Of a DNA stretch of 64,000 nucleotides, positions 8,499-17,739 are shown piece by piece (positions within the stretch are counted from its first letter, which is position 1; every line of letters starts with the position of its first letter). Below the pieces are notes generated by a model. That model made no database searches. It had not been told where the DNA came from and worked only from the letters and a program-made list of their open reading frames with translations. The stretch is taken from assembly GCF_021290385.1 (NCBI RefSeq), contig NZ_CP089928.1, positions 1,720,501 to 1,784,500 of the forward strand, written 5' to 3'. The translations under genes and the position numbers were made by a program. This DNA is from Microbulbifer sp. YPW16 (GTDB lineage Bacteria > Pseudomonadota > Gammaproteobacteria > Pseudomonadales > Cellvibrionaceae).

Positions 8499-8999
8499 AT
8501 GACGCGTGATTCTTTACCGGGCACCACCACCCGGGTCCTGCTGCTCACGCTGCTGGCCCTGCTCCCATTCGGCGTCGCCGCACACGGAAACAAGCAGGCA
8601 CAGCAAGCGGATACCCCACTGTATTCCGGCCAGGACTCGGATGCCGGCAGGGCCGTGCAATCCTTCCACCGCGCACTGCGCACTGGTAACCGGGAAGCTG
8701 TGCTCGCCGCCCTGGCTGAGGATGTGGTCATTTTCGAGGGCGGCAAGGTGGAGCGGTCCCGGGAGGAATACGCCGGCCACCACCTGGGTGCGGATATGAA
8801 ATTCCTGCAACAGCTACAACCGACCCAGCTGGAGCTGCAGGTACAGGAGGGCCGGGAACTGGCCTACGCCTACGGCCGCAGCAGGCTGCAGGGTGACTAC
8901 CAGGGCAAGCCCCTCGACCTGCTGGCCATGGAGACACTGGTACTCAGGCGCATGGACTCGGGATGGAAGATTGTGCAGATACACTGGTCCAGCAAATAA
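8499..8999 (+). CDS. Secreted NTF2-like (SnoaL/DUF4440) protein
   Basis: A 166-residue protein with a signal peptide (VLLLTLLALLPFGVAA) and a cone-shaped NTF2-like domain: AVQSFHRALRTGNREAVLAAL, then DVVIFEGGKV, and a C-terminal GWKIVQIHWSS strand. Periplasmic DUF4440 proteins recur at the end of copper-resistance operons but have no assigned reaction. An AAGGA ribosome site at 8484-8488 precedes the ATG. It is likely the last gene of the copper run because the next gene faces the other way. Confidence 0.8.
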   Translation: MTRDSLPGTTTRVLLLTLLALLPFGVAAHGNKQAQQADTPLYSGQDSDAGRAVQSFHRALRTGNREAVLAALAEDVVIFEGGKVERSREEYAGHHLGADMKFLQQLQPTQLELQVQEGRELAYAYGRSRLQGDYQGKPLDLLAMETLVLRRMDSGWKIVQIHWSSK

Positions 9000-9074
9000 G
9001 TTCAACCCACTGCCACAACCGGATCAGGCCAGGGCCGGCGCAAAGAGCGGCAAAACGGAACCGCTCACCGGCCT

Positions 9075-9329
9075 CTAGACCAGCCGGTTGTACACCCGGG
9101 CCAGTAGCCAGCCAATTAAACCGGCGCTGACCGACCAGGCCACCAGGCCAACCAGCACACCGGGGAGAGTCAGGTCCCAGCCCATACCGGCCAGGTCCAT
9201 ATGCACCATATCCCCGGACATACTCATCATCATCCCTGGCATCAGCACCACCAGCAGCGCACAGACCAGCCATGCGATTCCAAAGCTGATCGCTGCAGCA
9301 AGACCAAATTTGGCGGCGTTCAGTTTCAT
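9075..9329 (-). CDS. DUF5676 small membrane protein
   Basis: An 84-residue protein with two hydrophobic segments: FGLAAAISFGIAWLVCALLVVLMPG near the N-terminus and VLVGLVAWSVSAGLIGWLLARVYNRL at the C-terminus, joined by a Met-rich loop (MPGMMMSMSGDMVHM). The architecture matches DUF5676. The ATG at 9329 is chosen because GGGAGACAGG precedes it; the longer open frame into the neighbouring gene has no such site. Family members are found near copper and redox genes. The Met-rich loop could bind copper, but no function is established. Confidence 0.75.
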   Translation of the reverse strand: MKLNAAKFGLAAAISFGIAWLVCALLVVLMPGMMMSMSGDMVHMDLAGMGWDLTLPGVLVGLVAWSVSAGLIGWLLARVYNRLV

Positions 9330-9400
9330 CCTGTCTCCCTCTGCGTTTGCTGTGATTCCCGGCGCGAAACCCCAGCTACTTACGCCGAATACAAACCCTG

Positions 9401-9859
9401 TTACAGGTCCAGCAGGCGATTGGCAGCCTGGGTCATCTGCATGGCCTCGTGCTCCTCCAGTGACTTCAGCTTCTCCATCAGGTCCCGGGTCGCATCGATG
9501 TCGGCCCTGGCGTGAAGATAGCGGTACAGGTCGATCACCTGTTGGTGCTGGCCGGAGACCACATCCATGATCTCTTTCGCGTCCATGTCCTGGAAGGGCG
9601 CGTCGCAGCGCGTGCTGTGAAGGATTGGATGCTTGTCCATGTAGTCGTAGCACCAGGTGTTGAGCGCCCTGGTTTCAGCGCCAACCTCGAACTGGTCGAC
9701 GAGGCCAGACAGCCGCTGCTCATGCTCGGCCAGGTAATCCAGCAACATGCTGGCACGTTTATCGTCGTTCGCTTTTGCGCAATCCGCCAGGCACCCGGAG
9801 AGGTTCCGGTGCAATGCCGTGGTCCAGTCAAGCACATCTTCCAGAGTTTCAACCTGCAT
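9401..9859 (-). CDS. Helical protein of unknown function, paralogue 1
   Basis: A 152-residue, all-helical, soluble protein that I cannot name. It is the same length as the neighbour at 10133-10591 and close to it in sequence: both have LLDYLA..EQ.L, ALNTWCY.Y..K.PI, H..VI.LYR.LH.R and LK.LEE...MQM.QAANRL.D. The regular Glu/His spacing recalls four-helix ferritin-like or hemerythrin-like bundles, but no definitive metal motif is seen. The start is set by equality with the paralogue. A perfect FNR-type box lies 106-119 bp upstream, so expression is probably raised under low oxygen. Confidence 0.7.
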   Translation of the reverse strand: MQVETLEDVLDWTTALHRNLSGCLADCAKANDDKRASMLLDYLAEHEQRLSGLVDQFEVGAETRALNTWCYDYMDKHPILHSTRCDAPFQDMDAKEIMDVVSGQHQQVIDLYRYLHARADIDATRDLMEKLKSLEEHEAMQMTQAANRLLDL

Positions 9860-9964
9860 CGGGACTCCCGGACAATCGTAAATGGAACAGTTGTTATCGT
9901 AGCGCCCGAATCGGTCACGGGCACCCGGTGTCTGGAAATTTACCGCTCCTCGCGCCCGCAACGA

Positions 9965-9978
9965 TTGATTTGCATCAA
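9965..9978. promoter_or_regulatory. FNR/Anr-type box
   Basis: TTGAT-TTGC-ATCAA is an exact match to the FNR/Anr consensus TTGATnnnnATCAA. It lies in the 273-bp gap upstream of the minus-strand gene at 9401-9859. The site is symmetric; the only gene start it faces is that one. Confidence 0.7.
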
Positions 9979-10132
9979 CAGGTTACCAATTGAGGAATAC
10001 CCGGCCCCTCGCGCGACATACAGCCTGCAACCAGCGGGTGCAGAAAGCACCTTTGCAGGACGCCAGGGAACGGCACGCACCAGCGGAACGTACCGCCGCC
10101 ACACTACGCAGGCTGACGCTTCGGCGCCGGCC

Positions 10133-10591
10133 TCAGGCGTCCTGCAGCCGGTTCGCAGCCTGCATCATCTGCATGGTCTGCTGCTCCTCGAGCGTTTTCA
10201 GGTTGGCCATCAATTCGCGCGAGGATTCGGTCTCCATGCGCCGGTGCAGGAAACGATAGAGACCAATCACCTCATTGTGGTAATTCATGACCACTTCCAT
10301 GACCCGGTCCGGGTCCTCCTCCAGAGACGGGATGCTCGTGACATCGATATGATCGATCGGGTATTTGTGCAGGTACTCGTAGCACCAGGTATTCAGGGCC
10401 TTGCCGTCCGCGCCCCGCTCTATCGCAGTCACCAGTTCGGCGAGGGTCTGCTCGAACTGCGCCAGGTAGTCCAGCAAGAGCGTGACGCGACTGCGATCAC
10501 TGGCCTCGCGCCCCTCCTGTAATCGTTTATTCAACTGCTCATGGAAGCTGCGCGTACGCGCAATGACATCCTGCAGGGTTTCGGTACGCAT
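10133..10591 (-). CDS. Helical protein of unknown function, paralogue 2
   Basis: A 152-residue helical protein, paralogous to the gene at 9401-9859, sharing roughly half its residues by eye over the full length, including NTWCYEYLHKYPI, YHNEVIGLYRFLH and MQMMQAANRLQD. It carries acidic/His-rich helices that could form a ferritin-like bundle, but conserved metal ligands are not proven: HE at the first EQ.L motif of paralogue 1 is FE here. It starts at the ATG at 10591 with GGTGGAGGAACC before it. It lies between the cupredoxin and paralogue 1, in the same orientation. Confidence 0.7.
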   Translation of the reverse strand: MRTETLQDVIARTRSFHEQLNKRLQEGREASDRSRVTLLLDYLAQFEQTLAELVTAIERGADGKALNTWCYEYLHKYPIDHIDVTSIPSLEEDPDRVMEVVMNYHNEVIGLYRFLHRRMETESSRELMANLKTLEEQQTMQMMQAANRLQDA

Positions 10592-10688
10592 GGTTCCTCC
10601 ACCTTATCGGGAAATTCCGGTGCGGGGCCACAGCCTGGCCCACGCGCTTATCAACAGACCTGAAGGTGGCCGCGCCCGAATTCAACCC

Positions 10689-11060
10689 CTACTCAATGCT
10701 GAGCGACCCGCGGTACATCTGCATCTGGCAGGTAAACGGGTACTTGCCGGGCTCTGCTGCGGGCAGCCTTACCGGCGTGCGCTCGCCCACGGCCAGCTGT
10801 GCACTGACCTCCAGGTCGGGGAACAAGACATACTCCGCGCAGGGGCTGGGATCTTCGCGGCGAAAATAGAGTGTGGCGGGCTCGCCCGCCGGCAGGCGAA
10901 TATGGTCCGGCTCGTAGACGCCGTCTTTCACCAGGACTTCCATTTCCTCATCCGTGGCGCGGACTGGTTCCGATTCACGACCGGCTTCCGCCAGCCAGAA
11001 CCACCAGACGATCGCCACGATCAGTACCAGCCCGGTAACGTTCACCAGTAATGTCATCAT
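10689..11060 (-). CDS. Membrane-anchored cupredoxin-domain protein
   Basis: A 123-residue protein: an N-terminal membrane anchor ([19 protein letters not shown]) and a cupredoxin-like domain. Candidate copper ligands are Cys in [14 protein letters not shown] and Cys/Met in the C-terminal [17 protein letters not shown]. The second motif resembles the FTC-x-M-x-MYRG ending of the short cupredoxins found next to copper ATPases. Its start overlaps the ATPase stop by 4 bases, so the ATPase and cupredoxin are translated together and probably hand copper to each other. Confidence 0.82.
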   Translation of the reverse strand: MMTLLVNVTGLVLIVAIVWWFWLAEAGRESEPVRATDEEMEVLVKDGVYEPDHIRLPAGEPATLYFRREDPSPCAEYVLFPDLEVSAQLAVGERTPVRLPAAEPGKYPFTCQMQMYRGSLSIE

Positions 11061-13357
11061 TGCACCTGCCCTCCGGTCGCCGGTTCATTTGTATTACTCT
11101 TGCCACTGCCCTGCGGCTTGAAAAAGCGCAGCCGGTTGGCATTGGAGACCACCGTTACTGACGACATGGCCATGGCTGCACCGGCGATGACCGGGCTCAG
11201 CAGGGCACCGGTAAACGGGTACAGCACACCGGCGGCAATGGGAATCCCCAGGGTGTTATAGATAAAGGCCCCGAACAGGTTCTGCTTGATATTGCGCAGC
11301 GTCGCCCGGGACAGTTCGATCGCATCTGCGACACCATGCAGCGAGGAGCGCATCAGCGTCACGTCCGCGGTCTCGATGGCCACGTCGGTACCGGCACCAA
11401 TGGCAAAACCCACATCCGCGCGTGCCAGCGCCGGGGCATCGTTGATACCGTCGCCGGCCATACCCACCTGCTCACCACTGCCCTGCAGTTCGCCGATGAT
11501 TTTTTCCTTGTCCTCCGGTTGCAGCTCGGCGTGCACCCGGTCGATGCCCAGCTGGCGTGCCACCGCCTGGGCCGTGCCCTCGTTGTCACCGGTGAGCATT
11601 TCGATGCGCAGGCCGAGTTGCTGCAGGCGCGTCACCGCTGTTTTGGCATCCTCGCGCAGCGGGTCTGACACGGCGATGATGCCGGCCATTTTTCCATCCA
11701 CCGCCGCGTACATTGCCGTGCGGCCCTTACCCGCGAGTTCCTGTACCCGCTCGCGCCAGCCGCCGGCGTCAATTTTTTCCCGCTCCATCAGTTTGCGGTT
11801 GCCCAGGAATAGCACCTTGCCGTCGACACGGCCGGTAACGCCGTGGGCGGTAATCGCCTCGAACTCTTCGGTGCGCAGGAATTCGACATCCCGGTCACGG
11901 GCAGCGGCCACTACCGCTGCCGCCAGCGGGTGCTCCGAGCCCTGCTCCAGGCTCGCCAGCAGTTGCAGCAGGTCGTCGGCACTACCGGCGAAGCCATCGT
12001 CAGTTTCGATTTCAGTGAGTTTCGGTTCGCCCTCGGTCAGGGTGCCGGTCTTGTCCACCACCAGCGTGCGCAGCTTGCTCGCCTGCTGCAGCGCCTTGCC
12101 ATTGCGGATCAGTACCCCGTGCTCGGCGCCCTTGCCCACGCCGACCATCACTGACATGGGTGTCGCCAGGCCGAGCGCGCAGGGACACGCGATAATCAGT
12201 ACTGCGGTCATCACCACCAGCACATGGGCGGCGCGCGGCTCCGGGCCGAAATTGAACCACGCCAGCGCCGCCAGCACCGCAATGATCATTACCGTCGGCA
12301 CGAAGATGGCCGAGATGCGGTCCGCCAGCCGCGCGATGGGTACCCGCGAACTCTGGGCGTTCTTCACCATCTCGATAATTTGCGCGAGGCGGGTGTCGGC
12401 GCCGACTTTTTCCGCACGAAACAACAGGGTGCCATTCTTGTTCAGGGTACCGGCGGACAGGAAATCCCCCTCACCCTTTTTCACCGGCACCGGCTCGCCG
12501 GTGAGCATGGACTCGTCAACCAGGCTGCTGCCTTCCTCGACGGTACCGTCCACGGGGATTTTCTCGCCGGGCCGCACCCGCACGCGGTCATCCACGCGCA
12601 CCTCTTCCAGCGGCAGGTCGCGCTCCTCGCCGTCGCGCACCACGCGCGCGGTGGGGTCCTGCAACTCCAGCAGTTTTTCCACCGCCGCGCTGGTGCGACC
12701 GCGGGCGCGCAGTTCCAGTGCCTGCCCCAGGTTGATCAGGCCGATGATCATGGCGCTGGCCTCGAAGTAGACATGCCGCGCCGCCTCGGGCAGCAGTTGC
12801 GGGGCCAGCACCACCGCCATGGAGAACAGCCAGGCGGCGCCGGTACCCAGCGCCACCAGCGTATCCATATTGGCATTGTGGTGACGGAAGGCACGCCAGG
12901 CGCCGGTAAAGAAATGCCCGCCGCAGTAGACCAGCACCCCCAGGGTCAGCAGGCCCACGGCGCCCCAGGCCAGCTGCTGCGACGGCGTATTGACCATCAT
13001 GTCACCGCCGAGCAATCCCCACGCCATCAGCGGCACACCCAGGCCCAGCGCCAGGGCGCAGCGCAGCAGCAGAGAGCGGTAATGGCGCTGCTCTTCCTCA
13101 TGTTGCTGCTCGCGGCGTTCCCGCTCACTGGCGCGCACCCGCTCGGCACCGTAACCGGCGGACTCCACCGCGGCGATGCACTCCGCGTCACTGGCCTCAC
13201 CGGACACCTGTAGCGTCCGGTCCGCCAGATTGACGCGCGCTTCGGCTACGCCCTCGACAGCCCCCAGTGAATTCTCGATCTTGCGCACGCAGCCGGCGCA
13301 GGTGACGCCCTCCAGGCGAAAAGTCCGGGGCGAAGTTGTCGTTGTTTCCGCGCTCAT
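11057..13357 (-). CDS. copA: Cu(I)-exporting P1B-type ATPase
   Basis: A 766-residue copper ATPase. One N-terminal heavy-metal domain carries GVTCAGC (Cys ~20 and 23). The membrane copper site CPC is in [13 protein letters not shown] (~390), the phosphorylated Asp in [12 protein letters not shown] (~434), an HP motif in [12 protein letters not shown], and [11 protein letters not shown] near 634. A Cys-free acidic/Gln stretch ([17 protein letters not shown]) joins the metal domain to the first helix. It exports cytosolic Cu(I) at the cost of ATP. The cupredoxin and helical genes follow on the same strand. The name clashes with the oxidase copA upstream, which is a different protein. Confidence 0.95.
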   Translation of the reverse strand: MSAETTTTSPRTFRLEGVTCAGCVRKIENSLGAVEGVAEARVNLADRTLQVSGEASDAECIAAVESAGYGAERVRASERERREQQHEEEQRHYRSLLLRCALALGLGVPLMAWGLLGGDMMVNTPSQQLAWGAVGLLTLGVLVYCGGHFFTGAWRAFRHHNANMDTLVALGTGAAWLFSMAVVLAPQLLPEAARHVYFEASAMIIGLINLGQALELRARGRTSAAVEKLLELQDPTARVVRDGEERDLPLEEVRVDDRVRVRPGEKIPVDGTVEEGSSLVDESMLTGEPVPVKKGEGDFLSAGTLNKNGTLLFRAEKVGADTRLAQIIEMVKNAQSSRVPIARLADRISAIFVPTVMIIAVLAALAWFNFGPEPRAAHVLVVMTAVLIIACPCALGLATPMSVMVGVGKGAEHGVLIRNGKALQQASKLRTLVVDKTGTLTEGEPKLTEIETDDGFAGSADDLLQLLASLEQGSEHPLAAAVVAAARDRDVEFLRTEEFEAITAHGVTGRVDGKVLFLGNRKLMEREKIDAGGWRERVQELAGKGRTAMYAAVDGKMAGIIAVSDPLREDAKTAVTRLQQLGLRIEMLTGDNEGTAQAVARQLGIDRVHAELQPEDKEKIIGELQGSGEQVGMAGDGINDAPALARADVGFAIGAGTDVAIETADVTLMRSSLHGVADAIELSRATLRNIKQNLFGAFIYNTLGIPIAAGVLYPFTGALLSPVIAGAAMAMSSVTVVSNANRLRFFKPQGSGKSNTNEPATGGQVQ

Positions 13358-13454
13358 GTTCTCTCCGTTATCAACTGGACGCGTTCTCGTGGCTGCGACT
13401 TACGCCCACAGGCAAGCGGACCAGTTCGATGTTTTGGACACGCGACAGAGAATA

Positions 13455-13477
13455 AAACCCTGCCCCGGGGGCAGGGC
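13455..13477 (-). terminator. Intrinsic terminator of the permease gene
   Basis: CCCTGCCCC at 13458-13466 pairs with GGGGCAGGG at 13468-13476 around one base. Read on the minus strand the stem is followed by TTTTATT, the usual terminator tail. It stands between the permease stop and the ATPase start. Confidence 0.65.
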
Positions 13478-13515
13478 AAGCATCCTGACACCGCAATGGG
13501 GAATCGAAGGCAGCG

Positions 13516-14718
13516 TTATGCCGGCAGCAGCACCCCGATCACCAGCCAGATAACCGCCAACGTCGCCAGCACCAGCAAGATACGCTCACTCAGGCTGTCG
13601 GTTTTCAGCCCCGGCAGCCCTTTTGCCTTCCAGCGCCAGATAAGGAATACCAGTCCCTGCAGGGCAAACAGCAGGTTCAGGAACAGGGTGTAGTCCACCT
13701 TGAAGAATTCGCGGTCGGTCACCGTCTTCGCGGACGACGGGTCCGGCAGCAGGTCGAGGGCGGCGAACCCGTAGTGCAACAGCAGCGCAGTGCTGACGAG
13801 GATCAGCAGGAATACCCCGAGGATATACAGCGCCATCTTCCAGCCGTAATACTGCGCCTGGATACGCAGCACCGGCAGCACCACCAGGTCGCTGAAAATA
13901 AACGCCATGATCCCGGCAAAGGCCACCCCGTTATCGAACAGCACCGCGGCCAGGGGAATATTGCCCATGGAGCCGATAAAGGTAAAAAAGGCGGCCACCG
14001 GCCCCACCAGGCACTGCAACAGCACTTCCCAGAAAGCGGGGTCCGCTTCGCCGGAACCGACGAACAGGCTGCGGAAAAATGACTGCGGCACGAAGGCAGC
14101 GATGATGCCCGCAACGGTGAAACCCACCGTGACGTCCTTCCATACCATGTGCCATTCCATGACGTACTTGCTCGCCACCATGCGCCAGCCCTCGCGGCTG
14201 CGGATAAGCTCGCGCCAGTCGGGCACCTCGCCGCCGTCGTCGCTGGACTCCTCGGCAGAGCGGGCGCGCTTGCGTGCCTTCTTGACCAATCCCTTCGGTG
14301 CCGTCAACCGCACCACCAGCCACATCAGCAGGATCAGCAGCACGCCGCCGGCATATTCACCCACCACAAACTGCCAGCCCAGGAACACCGCGATCACGAT
14401 GCCCAGCTCGATGACCAGGTTGGTGGACGCCAGCAGGAAGGCCAGTGCCGGCACCAGCCCGGCGCCCTTGGCAAACAGGGCGCGCGTGGTGGCCAGCGCG
14501 GCAAACGAACAGGAACTGGAAATAAACCCGAAGAAGGTGCCCAGTCCCACACTCCCGGCGCCCGCCTCCCCCATGCTGCGCCGCATACGCTCGCGGGTCA
14601 CAAATACCTGGATCATGCTGCTGATCAGGTAGCCGAGGCCAAAAGCCCAGAAAGCCATCCAGAACAGGCCCAGGGTGGTGACGGCCGCTTCGTGCCAGGT
14701 GGACAGGAATGCCTGCAT
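13516..14718 (-). CDS. COG0701-type permease (UPF0718/ArsP-like)
   Basis: A 400-residue inner-membrane protein with about eight to ten hydrophobic helices in two halves, joined by a charged cytoplasmic loop (KKARKRARSAEESSDDGGEV). It contains FFGFISSSCSFAALATTRALFAKGAG and GPVAAFFTFIGSMGNIPLAAVLFDNG, both typical of the predicted permease family that includes ArsP. The conserved Cys in SSSCSF and the placement upstream of a Cu ATPase suggest a metal or organometal substrate, but the family is broad and the substrate is open. It has its own terminator, so it is probably a separate unit. Confidence 0.8.
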   Translation of the reverse strand: MQAFLSTWHEAAVTTLGLFWMAFWAFGLGYLISSMIQVFVTRERMRRSMGEAGAGSVGLGTFFGFISSSCSFAALATTRALFAKGAGLVPALAFLLASTNLVIELGIVIAVFLGWQFVVGEYAGGVLLILLMWLVVRLTAPKGLVKKARKRARSAEESSDDGGEVPDWRELIRSREGWRMVASKYVMEWHMVWKDVTVGFTVAGIIAAFVPQSFFRSLFVGSGEADPAFWEVLLQCLVGPVAAFFTFIGSMGNIPLAAVLFDNGVAFAGIMAFIFSDLVVLPVLRIQAQYYGWKMALYILGVFLLILVSTALLLHYGFAALDLLPDPSSAKTVTDREFFKVDYTLFLNLLFALQGLVFLIWRWKAKGLPGLKTDSLSERILLVLATLAVIWLVIGVLLPA

Positions 14719-14914
14719 GGTCGAGTCTCCAGTTCGGCCGACCCACGACGGGCCGCACTTTCACTTTAGCGAAACCCGGTCCCCCCTATCGGGGGAAACC
14801 ACGTACTGTGCCGGAGAACAACACAGCCCCGACCCGGCAGTCAAACCCGCAACGGGCCAATTTCGGTTCCGGAAGACCTCTGCGGGAGGGCGGCGGGGGT
14901 GATAGAATCGCGCC

Positions 14915-16252
14915 ATGAAACACCCCCTGCTACCGGAAAGACCCCTGAGCCTGTCCCCTACTCTGGCCGCCACCATCGGCCTGGAGGAGGCGGTATTGCT
15001 CACGGCACTCGGCGACCTGCTGCCCTTCCTGCAGCCGGAATCGCACCCGGGACGGGAGTGGTACACCGCCGAGGGAGAACAGCTGCAGCTGCTGCTGCCC
15101 TTCTGGGAGCCGGCGGACATCCAGCGCGTGGCCACCAGCCTGCGCAACCAGGGCGCCCTGCTGCTGGGCTCAGCCCCCTACGGCACCAGCATGCAGCTCA
15201 AGTTTGCCCTGCCCGGCGAACACCGGCGCCCGGAGTCCACAGGCCACATCGACCACTCCCCGCGAATGCAGGAGCCACCGCCCCCGGAACACAACGCCCG
15301 CAGCGCCAATACCATCGGACCCGGCTGGCAGCCGGACCGGGAGACCCAGGCCCGTATCGCCCAGCTGGGTGTGCCCGAGCATTTCTGGCGCGAGCAGCTG
15401 CCGGAATTCGTCACCTACTGGCGCGAGCGCGGCGAACCACGGCATTCCTTCGGCTCGCTGTTCCTCAAGCAGGTCAAGAGCCGCTGGGAGGCATTTCGCG
15501 CCACCGCCCAGCGCAAGCAGCCCCTGCCGCAGGGCTGGTACCCGGGTGAGGACACCCTGCGCAAGCTGGCGGACGAGGGCGTACCCAGCACCTTCGTGCA
15601 GCGGGCCCTGCAGCGCTTCGTCGACTACCACCGCTCCAGCGGCAAGCAGTCCATCTCCTGGGACCTGGAGTTCAATGACTGGGTCACCGAGGACTGGGAG
15701 AAGCAGGACACCCCGTTTATCGAGAAGCGCAAGCCCACCCCAATGACCCGTGACTGGCAGCCCAGCGAGCACACCTGGGAGCAGCTGCGCCGGCTGGCGA
15801 TCAACCCAAGTTTTGCCGCCGAGCTGCTGCCCGAATTTATATACAAGTGGCTGGAGCGCGGTGGCCACAGCGCCCGTTGGGGGGAGCTGTTTATCGAGTA
15901 CGCACGCGAGGAATGGGCCTACTACTGCCAGGGCATTGAAAAGAACCCGGTAGCCAAGCCCATAACACGCAACTGGCAACCCGGTGGTGACTGCTTGAGC
16001 CACCTGGTAAACCAGTGTGAAATAGACCGCGACTTCGCCCTGTCGCTGGTCCCCGAATTTATTATCTACTGGCGGGGCCAGAATGCGGCGCGCAAGAGCT
16101 GGGACGCCGTGTTCGTCCGCCATGCGCGCTACCAGTGGGCAGAGCGCAACAAGCTGGCGATAGGAAAGACCAATGGCACGCAGCAACACACCGACAACCA
16201 GAGAACCCGGGATCGCTCCGTCCTCGACATCGTCACGGACACAGACTGGTAG
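14915..16252 (+). CDS. Protein with four DnaT-like repeats (primosome-type)
   Basis: A 445-residue protein. Residues 1-100 resemble a winged-helix start (LEEAVLLTALGDLLPFLQ, then DIQRVATSLRNQGALLLG). Residues 100-135 are a Pro/His-rich linker. Four ~58-residue repeats follow at about 137-194, 206-265, 279-339 and 352-412. Each opens with W-x-P (GWQPDRET, GWYPGEDT, DWQPSEHT, NWQPGGDC), then a hydrophobic helix, a LPEF(V/I).(Y/K)W motif, and closes with a F/L...(V/A)...W helix. This is the DnaT single-strand-DNA-binding fold, which normally occurs once. It likely loads or restarts replication. It overlaps the next gene by 80 bases. Confidence 0.75.
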   Translation: MKHPLLPERPLSLSPTLAATIGLEEAVLLTALGDLLPFLQPESHPGREWYTAEGEQLQLLLPFWEPADIQRVATSLRNQGALLLGSAPYGTSMQLKFALPGEHRRPESTGHIDHSPRMQEPPPPEHNARSANTIGPGWQPDRETQARIAQLGVPEHFWREQLPEFVTYWRERGEPRHSFGSLFLKQVKSRWEAFRATAQRKQPLPQGWYPGEDTLRKLADEGVPSTFVQRALQRFVDYHRSSGKQSISWDLEFNDWVTEDWEKQDTPFIEKRKPTPMTRDWQPSEHTWEQLRRLAINPSFAAELLPEFIYKWLERGGHSARWGELFIEYAREEWAYYCQGIEKNPVAKPITRNWQPGGDCLSHLVNQCEIDRDFALSLVPEFIIYWRGQNAARKSWDAVFVRHARYQWAERNKLAIGKTNGTQQHTDNQRTRDRSVLDIVTDTDW

Positions 16253-16829
16253 CGGAGCCGGCGACGAACAGCTGAACGAGCGCAAGCGGGCCCTGAACGA
16301 GGTCTTCGGCCTGCTGAAACTGAGCTATCACAACCAGTTCAATTCGGCCTTCCCCGACACCGAGACCCTGAACCACGCCAAGCGCCTGTGGCTGGAGTCC
16401 CTGGCGGCCTTTTCCCCGGCGCAGATCGTCGCCGGGGCCAAGCGCGCTATCCGCCAGAGCGAATACCTGCCCACGGTACACAAGATGCTGCAGCTGTGTG
16501 CCGCCGGCGACAACGGCCTGCCCGAGGCCCGCGCCGCCTATCGCGAGGCCTGCAACGCCCCCAGCCCCAAGGCCGCGTTCAACTGGAGCCACCCGGCGGT
16601 CTACCACGCCGGCCGCGAGGCCAACTGGTTCTTCCTCGCCAACAACCCGGAACACGTGGCCTACCCGGTGTTCGCCGAGCACTACCGCAAGATCTGCGCC
16701 CGGGTGCTGGAGGGCGATGCGCTGCCCGCACCCGAGCAGCCCCTGCTGGAGGAAAAGCCCGGCGAGCCACTGAGCAAGGCGGAAAACGCCGAGCGCATGG
16801 CGCAACTGCGGGCAGAGCTGGAACTCTAG
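16173..16829 (+). CDS. Replication protein P-like protein
   Basis: A 218-residue protein. After a Ser/Thr-rich start it reads NEVFGLLKLSYHNQFNSAFPD and then KRLWLESLAAFSPAQIVAGAKRAIRQSEYLPTVHKMLQLC. This is the core of the phage lambda P-like family, whose members recruit the replicative helicase. The C-terminus is acidic and coiled. The ATG at 16173 lies inside the upstream gene; another in-frame start further in cannot be excluded, but the family domain starts after residue 30 either way. Paired with the DnaT-like gene it forms a primosome-like module on what otherwise looks like ordinary chromosome. Confidence 0.75.
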   Translation: MARSNTPTTREPGIAPSSTSSRTQTGSGAGDEQLNERKRALNEVFGLLKLSYHNQFNSAFPDTETLNHAKRLWLESLAAFSPAQIVAGAKRAIRQSEYLPTVHKMLQLCAAGDNGLPEARAAYREACNAPSPKAAFNWSHPAVYHAGREANWFFLANNPEHVAYPVFAEHYRKICARVLEGDALPAPEQPLLEEKPGEPLSKAENAERMAQLRAELEL

Positions 16830-16844
16830 AGACCCTCTCGCGCC

Positions 16845-16866
16845 CGGCCCGTCCGGGCCGATAAAA
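16845..16866 (+). terminator. Weak hairpin after the lambda P-like gene
   Basis: CGGCCCG at 16845-16851 pairs with CGGGCCG at 16854-16860 around two bases, followed by ATAAAA rather than a T-run. It is a possible transcript end only. Confidence 0.35.
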
Positions 16867-16958
16867 GGAAGCAACCGCCAAATTTCATCCCGTGGCAAAC
16901 AATCCGCGTAGGGTTGGGGGAAGATAGACCCCGATATCAACCGAATGCAGGTATTGCC

Positions 16959-17672
16959 ATGCCCAGGCCCCATGTTCTGCTCGCGGTACTCACCTCCCTT
17001 ACCCTTGCCCTGCCCGCCAGTGCAGACTTTTATTCCCACCGTTATGTCGGCGTCAGTGTCGGCGACGCCGGCCAGGGTAATTTCTGCCCACAGGCGTCGG
17101 ACCGGGTGCAACGTTTCAGCTTCAACGGCGAACCGGCCCGGCTGCTCAATTGCGGCGAGGGCGGCGAGACCTGGAAGCTGTACACCGGCTGGCGCTGGAG
17201 CCCCTACTTCGCGGTGGAAGCCAGCCTGCAGCAACTGGCCAGCAGCGACCTGGACTTCGAATTCCGCAATGCGCGCGGCGAGTTCCTGCGCCTCGAGGAT
17301 GAGCTCGAGACCTACCTGGTCAACGCCTACGCCGTGGGGCACTGGCCGCTATACCGCGGCCTGAGCCTGTTTGCCAAGGTCGGCGGCGGCGCCTGGAATA
17401 TGGAACTGTCCGAGCGCCAGGCGGGTGAATTCCTGTTCCGGTTCCAGCAGGAAGACGGCACTATCACCGAAGAGCTGGTACCGGTAAACGGCAGCAGTGG
17501 TGCAACCGATAACGGCTTCCACTACGGCTACGGCGCCGGCATCAGCTACCGCCACCACAACAACTGGACCCTGCGGGCCGAGTGGGAGACCTTCAGCGAT
17601 ATCGGCAGCGGCGAGCTGCGCGGCGAGTTCGACGTGGAGACCGCATCGCTGGGGTGGAGTATGCATTTTTAG
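16959..17672 (+). CDS. Outer-membrane beta-barrel protein
   Basis: A 237-residue protein. I start it at the ATG at 16959, which opens a signal peptide (VLLAVLTSLTLALPASA). The mature part alternates hydrophobic and polar residues in OMP style: HRYVGVSVGDAGQGNF, YTGWRWSPYFAVEASL, YAVGHWPLYRGLSLFAKVGGGAW, YGAGISYRHHNNWTLRAEWETF, ending MHF. It fits an eight-stranded OmpA/OmpW-like small barrel. Cys residues at about 34 and 55 may form a loop disulfide. Function unknown. Confidence 0.75.
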   Translation: MPRPHVLLAVLTSLTLALPASADFYSHRYVGVSVGDAGQGNFCPQASDRVQRFSFNGEPARLLNCGEGGETWKLYTGWRWSPYFAVEASLQQLASSDLDFEFRNARGEFLRLEDELETYLVNAYAVGHWPLYRGLSLFAKVGGGAWNMELSERQAGEFLFRFQQEDGTITEELVPVNGSSGATDNGFHYGYGAGISYRHHNNWTLRAEWETFSDIGSGELRGEFDVETASLGWSMHF

Positions 17673-17703
17673 GCCATAACAATCGCTAAAACCCAGCCAC
17701 TCC

Positions 17704-17727
17704 GTAGGAGCGGCCGCTGGCCGCGAC
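17704..17727 (+). repeat. REP palindrome (left of RAYT)
   Basis: A 24-bp repeat that begins GTAGGAGCGGCC and ends GGCCGCGAC, with an internal palindrome GCGGCCGCTGGCCGC-like. The same sequence recurs at 18224-18247 (inverted) and 18267-18289 on the other side of the transposase, and in variant form near 26.7 and 35.0 kb. Confidence 0.85.
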
Positions 17728-17739
17728 TCAGGCACGCAT

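Noticed and set aside
13380-13450. CueR-type operator before the Cu ATPase
   Set aside because: A partial dyad (CTTGCC...GGCGTAAG) exists but misses several consensus positions and has no paired -35/-10 at the usual 19-base spacing.
14765-14914. Possible regulatory hairpin upstream of the DnaT-like gene (CCCCC...GGGGG)
   Set aside because: Short stem of low complexity with no match to a known regulatory RNA.
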